Source: Aliivibrio sp. S4MY1 (GTDB lineage: Bacteria > Pseudomonadota > Gammaproteobacteria > Enterobacterales > Vibrionaceae). Taken from it: DNA of 64,000 nucleotides. The stretch covers positions 62,001 through 126,000 of the forward strand of contig NZ_JARACP010000007.1 in NCBI RefSeq assembly GCF_028765545.1. Direction: 5' to 3'. Made by a program: the position numbers and the translations under genes. The notes beneath the pieces are model-generated. The model did not search any database, was not told the origin of the DNA, and saw only the letters and a list, made by a program, of their open reading frames with translations. This document shows positions 47,039-56,182 of this stretch, piece after piece; position 1 is the stretch's first letter; every line of letters starts with the position of its first letter.

Positions 47039-47274
47039 ATGGCATTGGGGACAACCTCGAAATAGGCGTTCACTGAAAGTGTGACGACAATGCAACCCGC
47101 TGCGCTTTCGTCATTATCACCTCTGTAAAACACATATCTAATGATATATCCTATTAAATACAACTCATACTCAAATTACATATACATTTAGTTAAAACAC
47201 CTATTATTTCAGATAATTTGAAAATGAAAGCTAGAATATAATTGACCAATAACCATAAACTATAAAGGGTCAAT
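47039..47274. other. Spacer between recombinase and effector
   Basis: Contains the family hairpin remnant (GTGTGACGACAATGCAACCC, 47081) and then about 180 bp of AT-rich sequence without a gene, presumably the effector promoter. AAAGGGTCAAT precedes the effector ATG. Confidence 0.5.
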
Positions 47275-50200
47275 ATGGCAGTAACGATAAGTGCAAATGG
47301 ACTCAGCATTGTTCACAAAAATTCTGATGGCAAAGCACATGCAACACTTCCAGATGTCTGTTTAACCACCGTAGGAAACGCTGTTGTTCCTATTCCTTAT
47401 GGCAACTCAGCTAAATCGGCAGACTTGGCTAACGGAAGTAAAACCGTGACCGCTGATGGAGGAAACAGTATTGCGATAAAAGGCTGTTCATTCTCAAAGA
47501 GTACAGGTGACTCAGGTGGTGATAAGAAAGGTATTGCATCAGGTACGATTGAAGGGGAAGCGAAATTTATTACTTCTTCTCCGACAGTTAGAATTGAAGG
47601 TAAAGGAGTGTGTCGCCTTTCTGATCAAATGACAATGAACAAAGCTAATACCATGTGTCTGGGCGGAATAGATCAAGATTCTGTCAACGTATCTACAAAA
47701 GAAGAAGGTGATTATACAATAGACATACATTGCTCTTACCCTCGTGATGGAAAACCATTTTCTAATGCACCTTTTAAGCTAATCAGTAACGATGGTGTGG
47801 TTATTCATGAGGGTAAACTTGATGCAAAAGGAAAATGTACGGTATCTTCATTGGCAAATGACTATTGTCATGTTCACTTTGACGAAAGTGAAGCAGATTA
47901 TGCACTTGTAAACCACAGAAAGAAGAACAATCGTTATAATTCAGCGCTTGATGATGCCGTTTTCTTTGATAAATTAGTGAGTCATGAAAGGGCATTCTGG
48001 TCTCTATCCACAAATTCCTCTAGAAATAATATCTGGGGTATTATGGGGCCTAAATTATTGAGTGATAAATATTTTATTCAGATTTTAGAACTCGAAATTC
48101 AATCTCATTTTGAATTAGCAATCAATGCAAAAGAAAGTCAGATAATGGCTCAGTTATTTATTAATGCACTTTCTCCTGAGGCAGGCTCGGAGCAAAGAGT
48201 AACTACTGATGATTTATTAATTGCCACCTCGCCTCCAACGTATCAACTTGGGGCTATTATCGCGTTATTTATTCAATATCCAGAGAAGCAATCTTACCAT
48301 AACCTGTTAGCCAGATTGCGTAATTTAGGCAGAGGCAACCCAAAGGCATTTATTAATAATTTTGATTGGGTGTCATCAAAACAGCAAATAGCCACTGAGC
48401 TTGACTCTCTCCTTTCAAAGCTGATCAACCGAATTGAGTTTCTGAAAACACAAGCAGACTTAAAGCGTTATACTCCTCTGGTTAATATATTCAATTCGCA
48501 TATAAGCCAGCTAAAAACCTTTAAACGAACACTGACTGATGACATCACTACGTGTTTTAAACACACAAAAAATAAAATAAATCAGATATCTACAGACAAT
48601 GATGATGTATTTGTCGTTAAAACAGATAAAGTTGGGCATTCAATTGAAGCTAATGCCTTTGTTCATATCGTACACACATTAAATGAAACCCCTGAACCAC
48701 TTATTTTGCAATTAAACTATGATGACCTGGAGAAAACCCCAGCGTCCAATATTCCATTTAAAGTCACTTTTTCTAATGAGCAAGTTTTTAAAGGGGTATT
48801 AAATCCAAATGGCTATGCACAAGTATGGGGAGGACCGAAATTAACGGCGCACATTGAATTTGGTGATAAAGAGAAAGCACAAGAAGCAAAAGATAAGTTG
48901 CCAGATAGCTATAAATCGCTTGATGTTGCGCTGGATAAAATTGCCAAAGATACAGCCGTAACATTACTTGATAATGCGAATGAAAAACCCGCGTCAGCGC
49001 TCATTGTCGCCCAATTTAAAGTGCTAGTTGATGAACACCTTGCTGAACTCAATATACAAAAAGAAAATTTTAATAACTTAAGCTTTCTCGAACAATCATG
49101 GCAACAAAGTCAACATGCATTCTCTGGTGTAAAAACGGGTATCACGGAATATGTTCCTGATTTGGGTGAGTTCGGAGAGTTAATGACATTAGCAAACATC
49201 GACATTACCAGTTTAGTTAATGCTATCGCATTTGGGGAAGTTGATGAGTTAGAAAAGAGTTTCAAAGACTGGAAACAACGCAATCAAGAGCAGCTCAGTG
49301 AAGCGTCAGAATCGATGGAAATGTTGATATTAATTGTATCAGACCCTGAAGCTCGACAGATTTTGGCGAGTTTACCGAAGAAAATTCTTGAAGCGATGCC
49401 TGCGGATAAAGTGACTGAAGTATTAGCTTCACAAGTTAGCCAAGCTGGTGTTGATTCTGTTGTTATTACGGGGAGCACGGCGGCAGGGGCATTTGCTGGC
49501 GGTGTCGGCGCACCAATAATGGCTGCAATTACTGTAGCGGCTACCACGGGTAGAAAAACAGGAAAACTACTGGAAGAAACCATTAATATTATCAGTGATA
49601 TTGGCAAGTTAAATAAAAATAAATTTAATACACATGATAAAGTGCCGCATCAAGAAAAGAGTGAAACCAAGCTCCCGAAAACGTGCCCTATTTGTAACGA
49701 TGTGAGTTGCAAAAACAAAACAAAACCGAGCTTAGGTAAAGGAGAAAATACCCGTAAAAACTCAGCTCTTTATGCGGGTATTCGCAAAAAAGTACCTGGT
49801 TATCCAAAAACTCACATATGGTATACAGGCGATCGATCACTGGAAGTTCATCATGTCATTCCCTGTGAATCGGTTGAAGATAAAATATGGAGAAAGATGT
49901 TTAATCAATTCAGCTATAACATCAATGACCCTCACAACAGCGTAGTGTTACCTGCACAAGCCATACTTGCTTGCGAACTCAATGTTCAGAGGCACAAAGG
50001 GAGCCATGATCAAGGAATGGCATTAAATATAGATGAGCGTGTTTTATCTGCACTGAATACACATGAGGAAAACAACAACAATGAAAAAATAATGGTATTT
50101 CAAGATACGCTTTTCGCTAAGAATAATGGGAATGATTTTCGTTACCCTAAAGCAGCGACAAAACTAATTAAGAAAGTTAAAGATTCAGTTGAGAAAGGTA

Positions 50201-50481
50201 ATTTATGCAAATATGCCGATAACTCTAAAAAAATGAAATCTGAATTTGAAAAGCAAATGACAGAGCACAGCAAAAAAATATTAGGGTATATCGATAGTTT
50301 TGAGTGGACAATTGCTTGGGACAGCCGTGATTATAAACCAAGCAGTAAATTGGGTTGTTGTGGCAATAAAGGTATTGAAGCTAAGCGAGAAAATAATAAC
50401 AGGGCAATAGAGTGCTCAAAAAAACGAAATCATGGGTTAGGTAAAGGTGAATTTAATGGCAAATTGGAACTAGGAAAATAA
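47275..50481 (+). CDS. Type VI secretion effector: PAAR-like (DUF4150) front, AHH/HNH-type nuclease end
   Basis: 1068 residues. The first ~135 match DUF4150/PAAR-like proteins (LPDVCLTTVGNAVVPIPYGN, GNSIAIKGCSFSKSTGDSGG, FITSSPTVRIEGKGVCRLSD), which cap the T6SS spike. A long middle part of unknown fold includes a glycine/alanine-rich hydrophobic stretch (about 725-760, GSTAAGAFAGGVGAPIMAAI). The end has CPIC (804-807), EVHHVIP (His 859-860), NDPHNSVVLP and QRHKGSHDQG (His 907, His 911), the layout of AHH-type nucleases. Expected to be injected into rival bacteria and cut DNA or RNA. No T6SS structural genes are in this window. Confidence 0.88.
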   Translation: MAVTISANGLSIVHKNSDGKAHATLPDVCLTTVGNAVVPIPYGNSAKSADLANGSKTVTADGGNSIAIKGCSFSKSTGDSGGDKKGIASGTIEGEAKFITSSPTVRIEGKGVCRLSDQMTMNKANTMCLGGIDQDSVNVSTKEEGDYTIDIHCSYPRDGKPFSNAPFKLISNDGVVIHEGKLDAKGKCTVSSLANDYCHVHFDESEADYALVNHRKKNNRYNSALDDAVFFDKLVSHERAFWSLSTNSSRNNIWGIMGPKLLSDKYFIQILELEIQSHFELAINAKESQIMAQLFINALSPEAGSEQRVTTDDLLIATSPPTYQLGAIIALFIQYPEKQSYHNLLARLRNLGRGNPKAFINNFDWVSSKQQIATELDSLLSKLINRIEFLKTQADLKRYTPLVNIFNSHISQLKTFKRTLTDDITTCFKHTKNKINQISTDNDDVFVVKTDKVGHSIEANAFVHIVHTLNETPEPLILQLNYDDLEKTPASNIPFKVTFSNEQVFKGVLNPNGYAQVWGGPKLTAHIEFGDKEKAQEAKDKLPDSYKSLDVALDKIAKDTAVTLLDNANEKPASALIVAQFKVLVDEHLAELNIQKENFNNLSFLEQSWQQSQHAFSGVKTGITEYVPDLGEFGELMTLANIDITSLVNAIAFGEVDELEKSFKDWKQRNQEQLSEASESMEMLILIVSDPEARQILASLPKKILEAMPADKVTEVLASQVSQAGVDSVVITGSTAAGAFAGGVGAPIMAAITVAATTGRKTGKLLEETINIISDIGKLNKNKFNTHDKVPHQEKSETKLPKTCPICNDVSCKNKTKPSLGKGENTRKNSALYAGIRKKVPGYPKTHIWYTGDRSLEVHHVIPCESVEDKIWRKMFNQFSYNINDPHNSVVLPAQAILACELNVQRHKGSHDQGMALNIDERVLSALNTHEENNNNEKIMVFQDTLFAKNNGNDFRYPKAATKLIKKVKDSVEKGNLCKYADNSKKMKSEFEKQMTEHSKKILGYIDSFEWTIAWDSRDYKPSSKLGCCGNKGIEAKRENNNRAIECSKKRNHGLGKGEFNGKLELGK

Positions 50482-50482
50482 A

Positions 50483-51100
50483 ATGAAATACGATGATGAA
50501 TATTATGTATTAACAGAGCAAGGTGCGTCGGGGCAATACATGCTTGGACAGATTGATGGCAGTGATGATGGATTAGAAAGGCTACTTTCACAGCGTTCGA
50601 TAAAGAGATTAGTCAGAGGCCCAGGTAAGGTACGCGTTAATCAAGGAGACAAAGCTCTTTTTAGCCCTTGTGACTATCATGATACAGGAGATGATTTAGT
50701 TTCTGAAAAGTTTAAGCAAGTGATAGAAACCTTTAAACCTCAACATGTTGATTTTTATCAAGCGGATATCATTAATGGTGATCAAGTGTGGAGTGAGCAT
50801 TATTTCATGCACATCTGGAATCATTATCGAGTAATGCATCAAGGTCATTCTAAAATTGATGGAACTTATGTGGATGATGATTTCATATTAGAATCGTTCT
50901 CATTGGATGAAAACGTGCTGGACAAAATCCCTCTTCAAGAGCGATTAATATTTAGGTTATCAGAAGATCCACAATTTCTTTTCCATGAAACCGTGGTTGC
51001 CGCATTAAAAGCAGCGAATTTAACGGGGGTTGGTTTTAAAAAAGTGAAAGACTGGGGAATAAGCAGTGGGTTTGATGATGATTTTTACGCTGATTTGTAG
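50483..51100 (+). CDS. Cognate immunity protein, Imm11/DUF1629-like
   Basis: 205 residues, starting 1 bp after the effector stop, the usual spacing of T6SS effector/immunity pairs. The pattern (YYVLTEQ near the start, central FYQADIINGDQVWSEHYFMH with conserved Trp/Tyr, then FSLDENVLDKIPLQERLIFR and KAANLTGVGFKKV at the end) fits the Imm11 (DUF1629) family. Acidic, no signal peptide, so cytosolic, where it would bind the nuclease domain. Family assignment from memory of the pattern; role from context. Confidence 0.8.
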   Translation: MKYDDEYYVLTEQGASGQYMLGQIDGSDDGLERLLSQRSIKRLVRGPGKVRVNQGDKALFSPCDYHDTGDDLVSEKFKQVIETFKPQHVDFYQADIINGDQVWSEHYFMHIWNHYRVMHQGHSKIDGTYVDDDFILESFSLDENVLDKIPLQERLIFRLSEDPQFLFHETVVAALKAANLTGVGFKKVKDWGISSGFDDDFYADL

Positions 51101-51109
51101 GTTATGGTT

Positions 51110-51137
51110 GAGCCCTAAGATATAGGGCTCTCATTTT
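51110..51137 (+). terminator. Terminator after the immunity gene
   Basis: GAGCCCTA (51110-51117) / TAGGGCTC (51123-51130), loop AGATA, followed by TCATTTTT. Confidence 0.85.
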
Positions 51138-51270
51138 TATGCTTATCTCGTTATCCGAATTAGATAAAACGTCTAACTGCGCTTTATCTAATTCGACATA
51201 ACAAAACAGAGTGCATATTCTAGTAAGACTTCGTGCAAAAGTTAGTTAGAAACGTTTGTTCCGAACAAAT

Positions 51271-51532
51271 ATTCCGAACAAACAAACTTACTGAACATTG
51301 ACCGATGTACCATCAAACATATAATACAAACAATCCGCAGATCCACTAATTTACATATAGCACCGCAAACATCAGATAAATAATCGGATTTCCTTGACGG
51401 TTAACGATTTAATCGCTATTAATCTGTACCAGACATACGGTTAAATTTATTTTTGAGAAAGACGGGTAACTAATTGTAATTACAGTACTTTTAGTTGGTA
51501 GATGTAGCATTCAAATCCCTATCCCTCCACCA
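51271..51532 (+). repeat. Element right-end repeat, copy D
   Basis: Same landmarks as copies A and B (ACTGAACATTGACCGATG, GATAAATAATCGGATTTCC, AGACATACGGTTAAAT). The left heptads are altered (GTTTGTTCCGAACAAATATT). 51138-51270 shows no gene. Confidence 0.85.
51509..51532 (+). repeat. att-like site D
   Basis: Identical to att A. What follows (CATCCAAAGCCC...) is unlike the start of any element and belongs to the chromosome. Confidence 0.75.
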
Positions 51533-51538
51533 CATCCA

Positions 51539-51568
51539 AAGCCCTAGCAGAAATGCTGGGGCTTTTTT
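51539..51568 (+). terminator. Terminator beyond att D
   Basis: GCCCTAGCA (51541-51549) / TGCTGGGGC (51554-51562), one wobble, loop GAAA, six T. Probably the original terminator of whatever transcript ended at the empty attachment site. Confidence 0.8.
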
Positions 51569-51638
51569 GTATCTGAAATCTAAATAATTCCACTAATGAA
51601 CTGAGGCAATGATTTCCACTACCTCTGTTATGCCGACT

Positions 51639-52904
51639 CTACCCCTTCGATTTACCAATCATTGCAGCATCGTGGCCACTTAACGCTTGGTAAGGGCGTA
51701 AATCAAACAGTGGCATGATGGAATAAATATGGTCGAAGATATCGGCTTGTACCCCTTCGTAGAATACCCAATCCGTATTATTGGTAAACGCATAGATTTG
51801 TAGTGGTAAACCTTCCGGGGTTGGTTCTAGCTGACGCACCATAAACATCATATAAGAATGGATATCTTTATTAGTACGCAAGTAAGCAGCCAAATAAGCA
51901 CGAAAAATCCCGACATTCGTCATTTGGCGAGTGTTACCTAAATGAGGAATATCATCCAACTCTTCATTAAATGTAGCTATTTCTTTTGATTTCTCAAATA
52001 AGTATTCACGTAAAATTCGAATGCTTTTGAGTGACTCAATCTCATCATCTGTCATAAAGCGAATCGAATTTACATCAATATTTACTGCTCGTTTAATACG
52101 TCTTCCGCCTGAATCAGACATTCCTTGCCAGTTAATAAAGGCGTTTTGAACCAACGCATAAGCTGGGATCATGCTCACGGTATTATCAAAGTTTCGAACT
52201 TTTACGGTGGTTAATGAAATTTCTTCAACTGAACCGTTGGCTTTAAACGAATCCATTTCAATCCAGTCATTTAACGTAATCATTCGGTTTGCTGAAAGCT
52301 GAATTCCTGCCACGAAACCTAAAATCGTATCTTTAAAGACCAACATCACAAAACCAGTAGCAACTCCTAACCCACTCAAAAAAATAACCGGTGATTCATT
52401 GGCAAGAATAGACATGGATACCACAAGGCCAACAAAAAAGGTAAATAACTTAATCAGTTGAACAAAGCTCTTAACTGGCATTCGACGGGTAATGCCTTTG
52501 AAAGTAGCAACATCATTAAGCGCATCAAGTAAGGCAAAAACCAACCTTATAAAACTAACGAGAATAGAGATACTGAGAACTTTATCTGCAATGGCTGATA
52601 GTAATGTGTAATGTCCAAGTGCCAATGGGATCAATAAATCCAATACCATTACAGGGACAAGAAGCGTTAATTTTTCAAGTACTTTATATTTAGCAAACGC
52701 ATCAGATAAGGGTTCATTTGTTCGGTGTAGCACATTCCTAATGGTGCGAACAATAATATGATGAGTAACTAGGTGGCCAATAATAGCAACACCGATAACC
52801 ACCGATACAAATACGATGGTAAGTTCAACCCCATAAGGATCACTGTTGATCCCCAAAGCGCTTAATTTATCTGAAATATAGTCTCGAACATGATGCTCTA
52901 ACAC
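51639..52904 (-). CDS. YbdG-type mechanosensitive ion channel (MscS family)
   Basis: 421 residues, close to the 415 of E. coli YbdG. Five predicted membrane helices in the first ~200 residues, then the MscS pore/vestibule pattern: FLSGLGVATGFVMLVFKDTI, LGFVAGIQLSANRMITLNDW, IEMDSFKANGSVEEISLTTV and VRNFDNTVSMIPAYALVQNA. The C-terminal region (LRTNKDIHSYMMFMVRQLEP, GLPLQIYAFTN) is typical of the YbdG branch, with miniconductance osmotic release at the inner membrane. Single gene. Confidence 0.92.
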   Translation of the reverse strand: MLEHHVRDYISDKLSALGINSDPYGVELTIVFVSVVIGVAIIGHLVTHHIIVRTIRNVLHRTNEPLSDAFAKYKVLEKLTLLVPVMVLDLLIPLALGHYTLLSAIADKVLSISILVSFIRLVFALLDALNDVATFKGITRRMPVKSFVQLIKLFTFFVGLVVSMSILANESPVIFLSGLGVATGFVMLVFKDTILGFVAGIQLSANRMITLNDWIEMDSFKANGSVEEISLTTVKVRNFDNTVSMIPAYALVQNAFINWQGMSDSGGRRIKRAVNIDVNSIRFMTDDEIESLKSIRILREYLFEKSKEIATFNEELDDIPHLGNTRQMTNVGIFRAYLAAYLRTNKDIHSYMMFMVRQLEPTPEGLPLQIYAFTNNTDWVFYEGVQADIFDHIYSIMPLFDLRPYQALSGHDAAMIGKSKG

Positions 52905-53173
52905 GTAGCCACCCTTAATTTCCTAGGACATTTAATATGTTAATAATCATAGACTTTTAGCCTGTTTCTACAAGAACTATTTTTAGTATAGGTACTATAA
53001 CTGTACAAAATGCCTGATAACGCTATTCCCTCTAAAAAACGGTGTTTTTCTTATACAAAAAGACCAAAACATGCACAAGATCACAAATTTTGAGAACTTT
53101 GTTTACTTTCCAGTTAAACCTTATATTTAGGACTACAATCAAAGCGTATCTTACATTTAACTCAGAGGTTAAA

Positions 53174-53734
53174 ATGGAAAATCAAGCACCAGGTCAGGCT
53201 TTAATTTCAAAAAGTTGGAAATACTTTATTACTGTTGGTGTAATAGCTTCAGTTACAGGGTTAGGAGCGACTAGCTTACCTGTGATGGCAGGTCTGACGA
53301 TTTCGACGATCATCGGCACGCTATTATTAATCACAGGGTTAGTTCAGGTTTATCATACTTTTCACATTCACTCTTGGAAAGAAAAGCTATGGTATGTATT
53401 AAGTGCCTTATTTTATATTATTGGTGCTTTATTTATTATCTTTAAGCCACTAGAAGGGCTTATGACCATCACTACCATCATGGTTGTGGTTATGATTTTT
53501 AATGGTCTAACACGCATGATTTTTGGGTTTACCAATAAAAATCTACCTGGTAGCGGCATGGTTATATTGAGTGGATTGCTTTCTGTTGCTATTGGTGGGT
53601 ATTTCTTCTTCCTTTTAGATAACCCTGAGTTCTCGTTATCACTATTAGGCACTTTTGTTGGTGTATCACTAATATTTGAAGGAATGAGCTTTCTTTTTAT
53701 CGGTTTACGAATCAGAAAAGCGTTAAAAGCATAG
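53174..53734 (+). CDS. HdeD-family membrane protein (DUF308)
   Basis: 186 residues from ATG 53174, with AGAGG at 53164-53168; the frame extends upstream to 53042 but without a ribosome site. Six hydrophobic helices arranged as repeated pairs with the DUF308 pattern (GVIASVTGLGATSLPVMAGL, YVLSALFYIIGALFIIFKPL, MVILSGLLSVAIGGYFFFLL, FVGVSLIFEGMSFLFIGLRI). HdeD in E. coli is tied to acid resistance at high density; the role here is unknown. Divergent from the channel gene. Confidence 0.88.
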   Translation: MENQAPGQALISKSWKYFITVGVIASVTGLGATSLPVMAGLTISTIIGTLLLITGLVQVYHTFHIHSWKEKLWYVLSALFYIIGALFIIFKPLEGLMTITTIMVVVMIFNGLTRMIFGFTNKNLPGSGMVILSGLLSVAIGGYFFFLLDNPEFSLSLLGTFVGVSLIFEGMSFLFIGLRIRKALKA

Positions 53735-53793
53735 AAATACGGTTCTAAACAGATTGTTGATCAGCATTTGAACTACTTAACTTAAAAGATATA

Positions 53794-53821
53794 GCCTGTA
53801 TTCTTATAATACGGGCTTTTT
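53794..53821 (+). terminator. Terminator after the HdeD-like gene
   Basis: GCCTGTATT / AATACGGGC stem with one G-T wobble (53794-53802 / 53807-53816), then TTTTTAT. Confidence 0.8.
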
Positions 53822-53836
53822 ATTGTAAATAACAAA

Positions 53837-53863
53837 AAAGCCTCTTGGGGGATAAGAGGCTTT
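53837..53863 (-). terminator. Terminator of the EIIBC/EIIA operon
   Basis: AAAGCCTCTT (53837-53846) / AAGAGGCTTT (53854-53863) with a G-rich loop and flanking A/T runs. Serves the minus-strand PTS operon. Confidence 0.85.
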
Positions 53864-53914
53864 TAATTAGGAGATTTTATTCAGAGAAGATGGTTAATCT
53901 CTTCTGTTTTTCTA

Positions 53915-55306
53915 TTAACCCTGAATCAGAGTTAACGCATTCTTCATTGCTTCTTTCGTTGAACATTCAACTTGGCGAATGTTTGCAAAACGGTCAGATT
54001 CTTTTACTGGAATATCATGAGCAAGGATGATGAACTTCGCGTTCGCCACATCTTTTGCTGTCAGTTTGTTCACTAAACCGTTAGATCCTTGAGTTTCAAC
54101 TTTAATCTTAATGCCCGCTGCTGCACCTGCTTTCTCTAGTGCTTTTGCTGCCATAAATGTGTGTGCTACACCTGAAGGACAACAAGTTACTGCTAGAACA
54201 TCATACTCACCTTCGCCTGCTACTGGTGCTGCTTGAGCTTGTACTGGTGTTGCTGCTACTGTTTCATCTTCTACAACTACTGGCTTCCAGAAACCAACGA
54301 TAAGTGCTGTTGTTAATGAACCTAATGCAATACCCACAACATACATTGGGATGTTGCTAGATACAGGTGCTGTAATTAAACCGCCCCAAGGAGCATGAAG
54401 TAACACGTCAGTCATGAAACCAAACACACAACCAACCATGCCGCCAACAACGATAGATGGAAGAACACGCATTGGGTCATTTGCTGCGAACGGAATAGCA
54501 CCTTCAGAGATACCAATTGAACCCATGATTGCTGCTGCTTTACCTGCTTCTTGCTCTTCTTTAGAGAATTTCTTCTTAAACATGAATGTTGCAAGAGCCA
54601 TACCTAGTGGTGGAGTACAAATCGCGATACCAACACCACCCATTAACCATGGTTGTGTATTTACTTGTGTTTGAGCGAACAGTGTTGCTACTTTGTTGAT
54701 TGGGCCACCCATATCGAACGCCGTCATACCACCAAGAATCGCACCTAGAACCGCTTTAGAAGAACCCGCCATTGATGCTAAAAATTCATTCATGCCAACC
54801 ATGAAAGAAGAAATAGCTGCACCTAGGCCCCACATTACTATACCAGCAGATACTAATGTACCAACTAAAGGGTAAATAAAGTACACACCAAGCGCACTTA
54901 AATGAGCAGGAATTGGAAGTTTCTTAAGTTGAAGAACCACACCACCAGCAATGAAACCTGCGACGATACAGCCAAGGAAGCCACCACCTAAATCTGCCAT
55001 AATGCCTGATGCAATAAATGCTGGCGCTAATGCTGGTTTATCCGCAATAGAGTAACCAATAAAGCCACCAAGAATGATTGGGAAAAGCACAAGACCTTTA
55101 ATCGCGATAGTTGAGATATCCGCTAAAATACCCGTATCAGGAACGGCACCTTTACCCGTAGCCATTACAGCTAGGGCCAAAAGCACCCCACCCGCAACCA
55201 CGAACGGAAGCATGTGAGAAGTGCCGAACAGTAAATGCCCTTTTAATTTCGATAGTGTTTGTTTCCAATCACCAGTTGGTTGAGTTGTTGCAGTCATCGT
55301 TGACAT
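53915..55306 (-). CDS. Fructose-family PTS EIIBC component
   Basis: 463 residues in the order EIIC then EIIB. The membrane part has the fructose-permease signatures (GTSHMLPFVVAGGVLLALAV, IADKPALAPAFIASG, GMTAFDMGGPINKVATLF, IGISEGAIPFAANDP). An alanine/valine linker (TPVQAQAAPVAGEGE) leads to EIIB with the phospho-site VTCCPSGVAHTFMAAKAL. It takes up and phosphorylates a sugar at the inner membrane, receiving phosphate from the EIIA encoded just upstream. The exact sugar (fructose, mannose or a relative) is not readable. Confidence 0.93.
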   Translation of the reverse strand: MSTMTATTQPTGDWKQTLSKLKGHLLFGTSHMLPFVVAGGVLLALAVMATGKGAVPDTGILADISTIAIKGLVLFPIILGGFIGYSIADKPALAPAFIASGIMADLGGGFLGCIVAGFIAGGVVLQLKKLPIPAHLSALGVYFIYPLVGTLVSAGIVMWGLGAAISSFMVGMNEFLASMAGSSKAVLGAILGGMTAFDMGGPINKVATLFAQTQVNTQPWLMGGVGIAICTPPLGMALATFMFKKKFSKEEQEAGKAAAIMGSIGISEGAIPFAANDPMRVLPSIVVGGMVGCVFGFMTDVLLHAPWGGLITAPVSSNIPMYVVGIALGSLTTALIVGFWKPVVVEDETVAATPVQAQAAPVAGEGEYDVLAVTCCPSGVAHTFMAAKALEKAGAAAGIKIKVETQGSNGLVNKLTAKDVANAKFIILAHDIPVKESDRFANIRQVECSTKEAMKNALTLIQG

Positions 55307-55339
55307 AAAAGTAATCCTAAAAATAAGTAAATCTAAAAG

Positions 55340-55771
55340 TTAATTAATCAGTAAATCTAGAATGTCTTGCTCGGTCGTCGCTTTTTGCATATCTGCAATT
55401 AGGTCATCACCGAATTTTTCAAATAACGCTTGTAGTGCATAAATGTGGTGATCGCCGCTTTCTGGTGAGGCAATCATAAAAAATACGGTTGGTTGTTCAT
55501 CATCAGCACCGTATTCAATGGCTGTTTTTGCTACACCAATAGCAATGGCTGGCTCAATAACCGCGGCATTTTTTGTATGAGGGTAAGCAATACCCATATC
55601 AGAAGTCACACACTGTGCTTCACGCTCATAAATACCCGCTAAAAAGTTTTCTTTATTATCGATACGGTTATTTTTTAATAACATTTCAGCTAACTCAGCA
55701 AATACGCCATCTTTCGTTGTCGCTTCTAAGTTCAATTTAATTAAATTAGTATTTACTAGTGTGGTAATCAT
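55340..55771 (-). CDS. Fructose-family PTS EIIA component
   Basis: 143 residues, PTS_EIIA_2 domain; phosphorylated His in GIAYPHTKNAAV (the usual xALPHxxxx motif with Tyr for Leu), followed by FFMIASPESGDHHIYALQAL. First gene of a two-gene operon, 33 bp before EIIBC. The shared 43-bp upstream site lies about 98 bp before its start. Confidence 0.92.
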   Translation of the reverse strand: MITTLVNTNLIKLNLEATTKDGVFAELAEMLLKNNRIDNKENFLAGIYEREAQCVTSDMGIAYPHTKNAAVIEPAIAIGVAKTAIEYGADDEQPTVFFMIASPESGDHHIYALQALFEKFGDDLIADMQKATTEQDILDLLIN

Positions 55772-55869
55772 AATGTTTCCCTTAATAAGAATTTTTACTT
55801 AATTCAAACTACATTAAGTTGATGAGGGAATAATATGAATTAAAGTGACATTTGGTAAGTTGATATTTA

Positions 55870-55911
55870 AAGCATTTACTGGACTTTTGTACCCGCAAAA
55901 TCAAAGTGTGA
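55870..55911 (-). promoter_or_regulatory. PTS regulon upstream site, copy 1
   Basis: On the minus strand: TCACACTTTGA, spacer, GGGTACAAAAG, then TCCAGTAAATGCTTT. Nearly the same sequence, with the same spacing, stands before the EIIABC genes at 59129 and 63718. The rest of 55772-56182 shows no gene. Confidence 0.85.
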
Positions 55912-56182
55912 TGGCAGTAACAATTAAGGCTATAAAAAGAAAGCAGAAAACTAAAAGCAAAGTTATCGAACAAAAAAATAGATAAATAACAATAGCTTAA
56001 TTTAAAATCAGATTTTAAAAGCAAACAGAAAAGAGCGTAAAAATAAAAAAGGAGAAGGCATAAAGGGAGAAAATGAGAACTAAACCACATTAAATATGTG
56101 TCATCTAATGTGGCTTAGTTAAAACATAGAAGCAGAAATGAAAAACACCATTTTGGATTTTTAGATGCTTAATTATAATAAA

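Larger units (their letters stand above)
45838..51532 (+). mobile_element. Integrative element E4 (broken recombinase + T6SS effector/immunity cargo)
   Basis: Bounded by att C and att D, with the recombinase at its left end, cargo in the middle and right-end repeat D at its right end, the same layout as E1. Unlike E1, both flanks appear to be single-copy chromosome, so the empty site can be reconstructed by joining 45837 to 51533 across one att copy. The recombinase gene is dead, so the island is probably fixed unless helped in trans. Confidence 0.72.

Noticed and set aside
49284-49607. 107-codon frame on the minus strand inside the effector
   Set aside because: Shadow of the glycine/alanine-rich stretch of the effector; no independent support.
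53042-53173. 44 extra N-terminal residues for the HdeD-like protein
   Set aside because: Promoter-like AT-rich DNA; a proper ribosome site precedes the ATG at 53174.
55809-56090. 93-codon frame rich in Leu, Phe, Tyr and Cys
   Set aside because: Covers the conserved regulatory site and reads like translated AT-rich spacer; no start signal.
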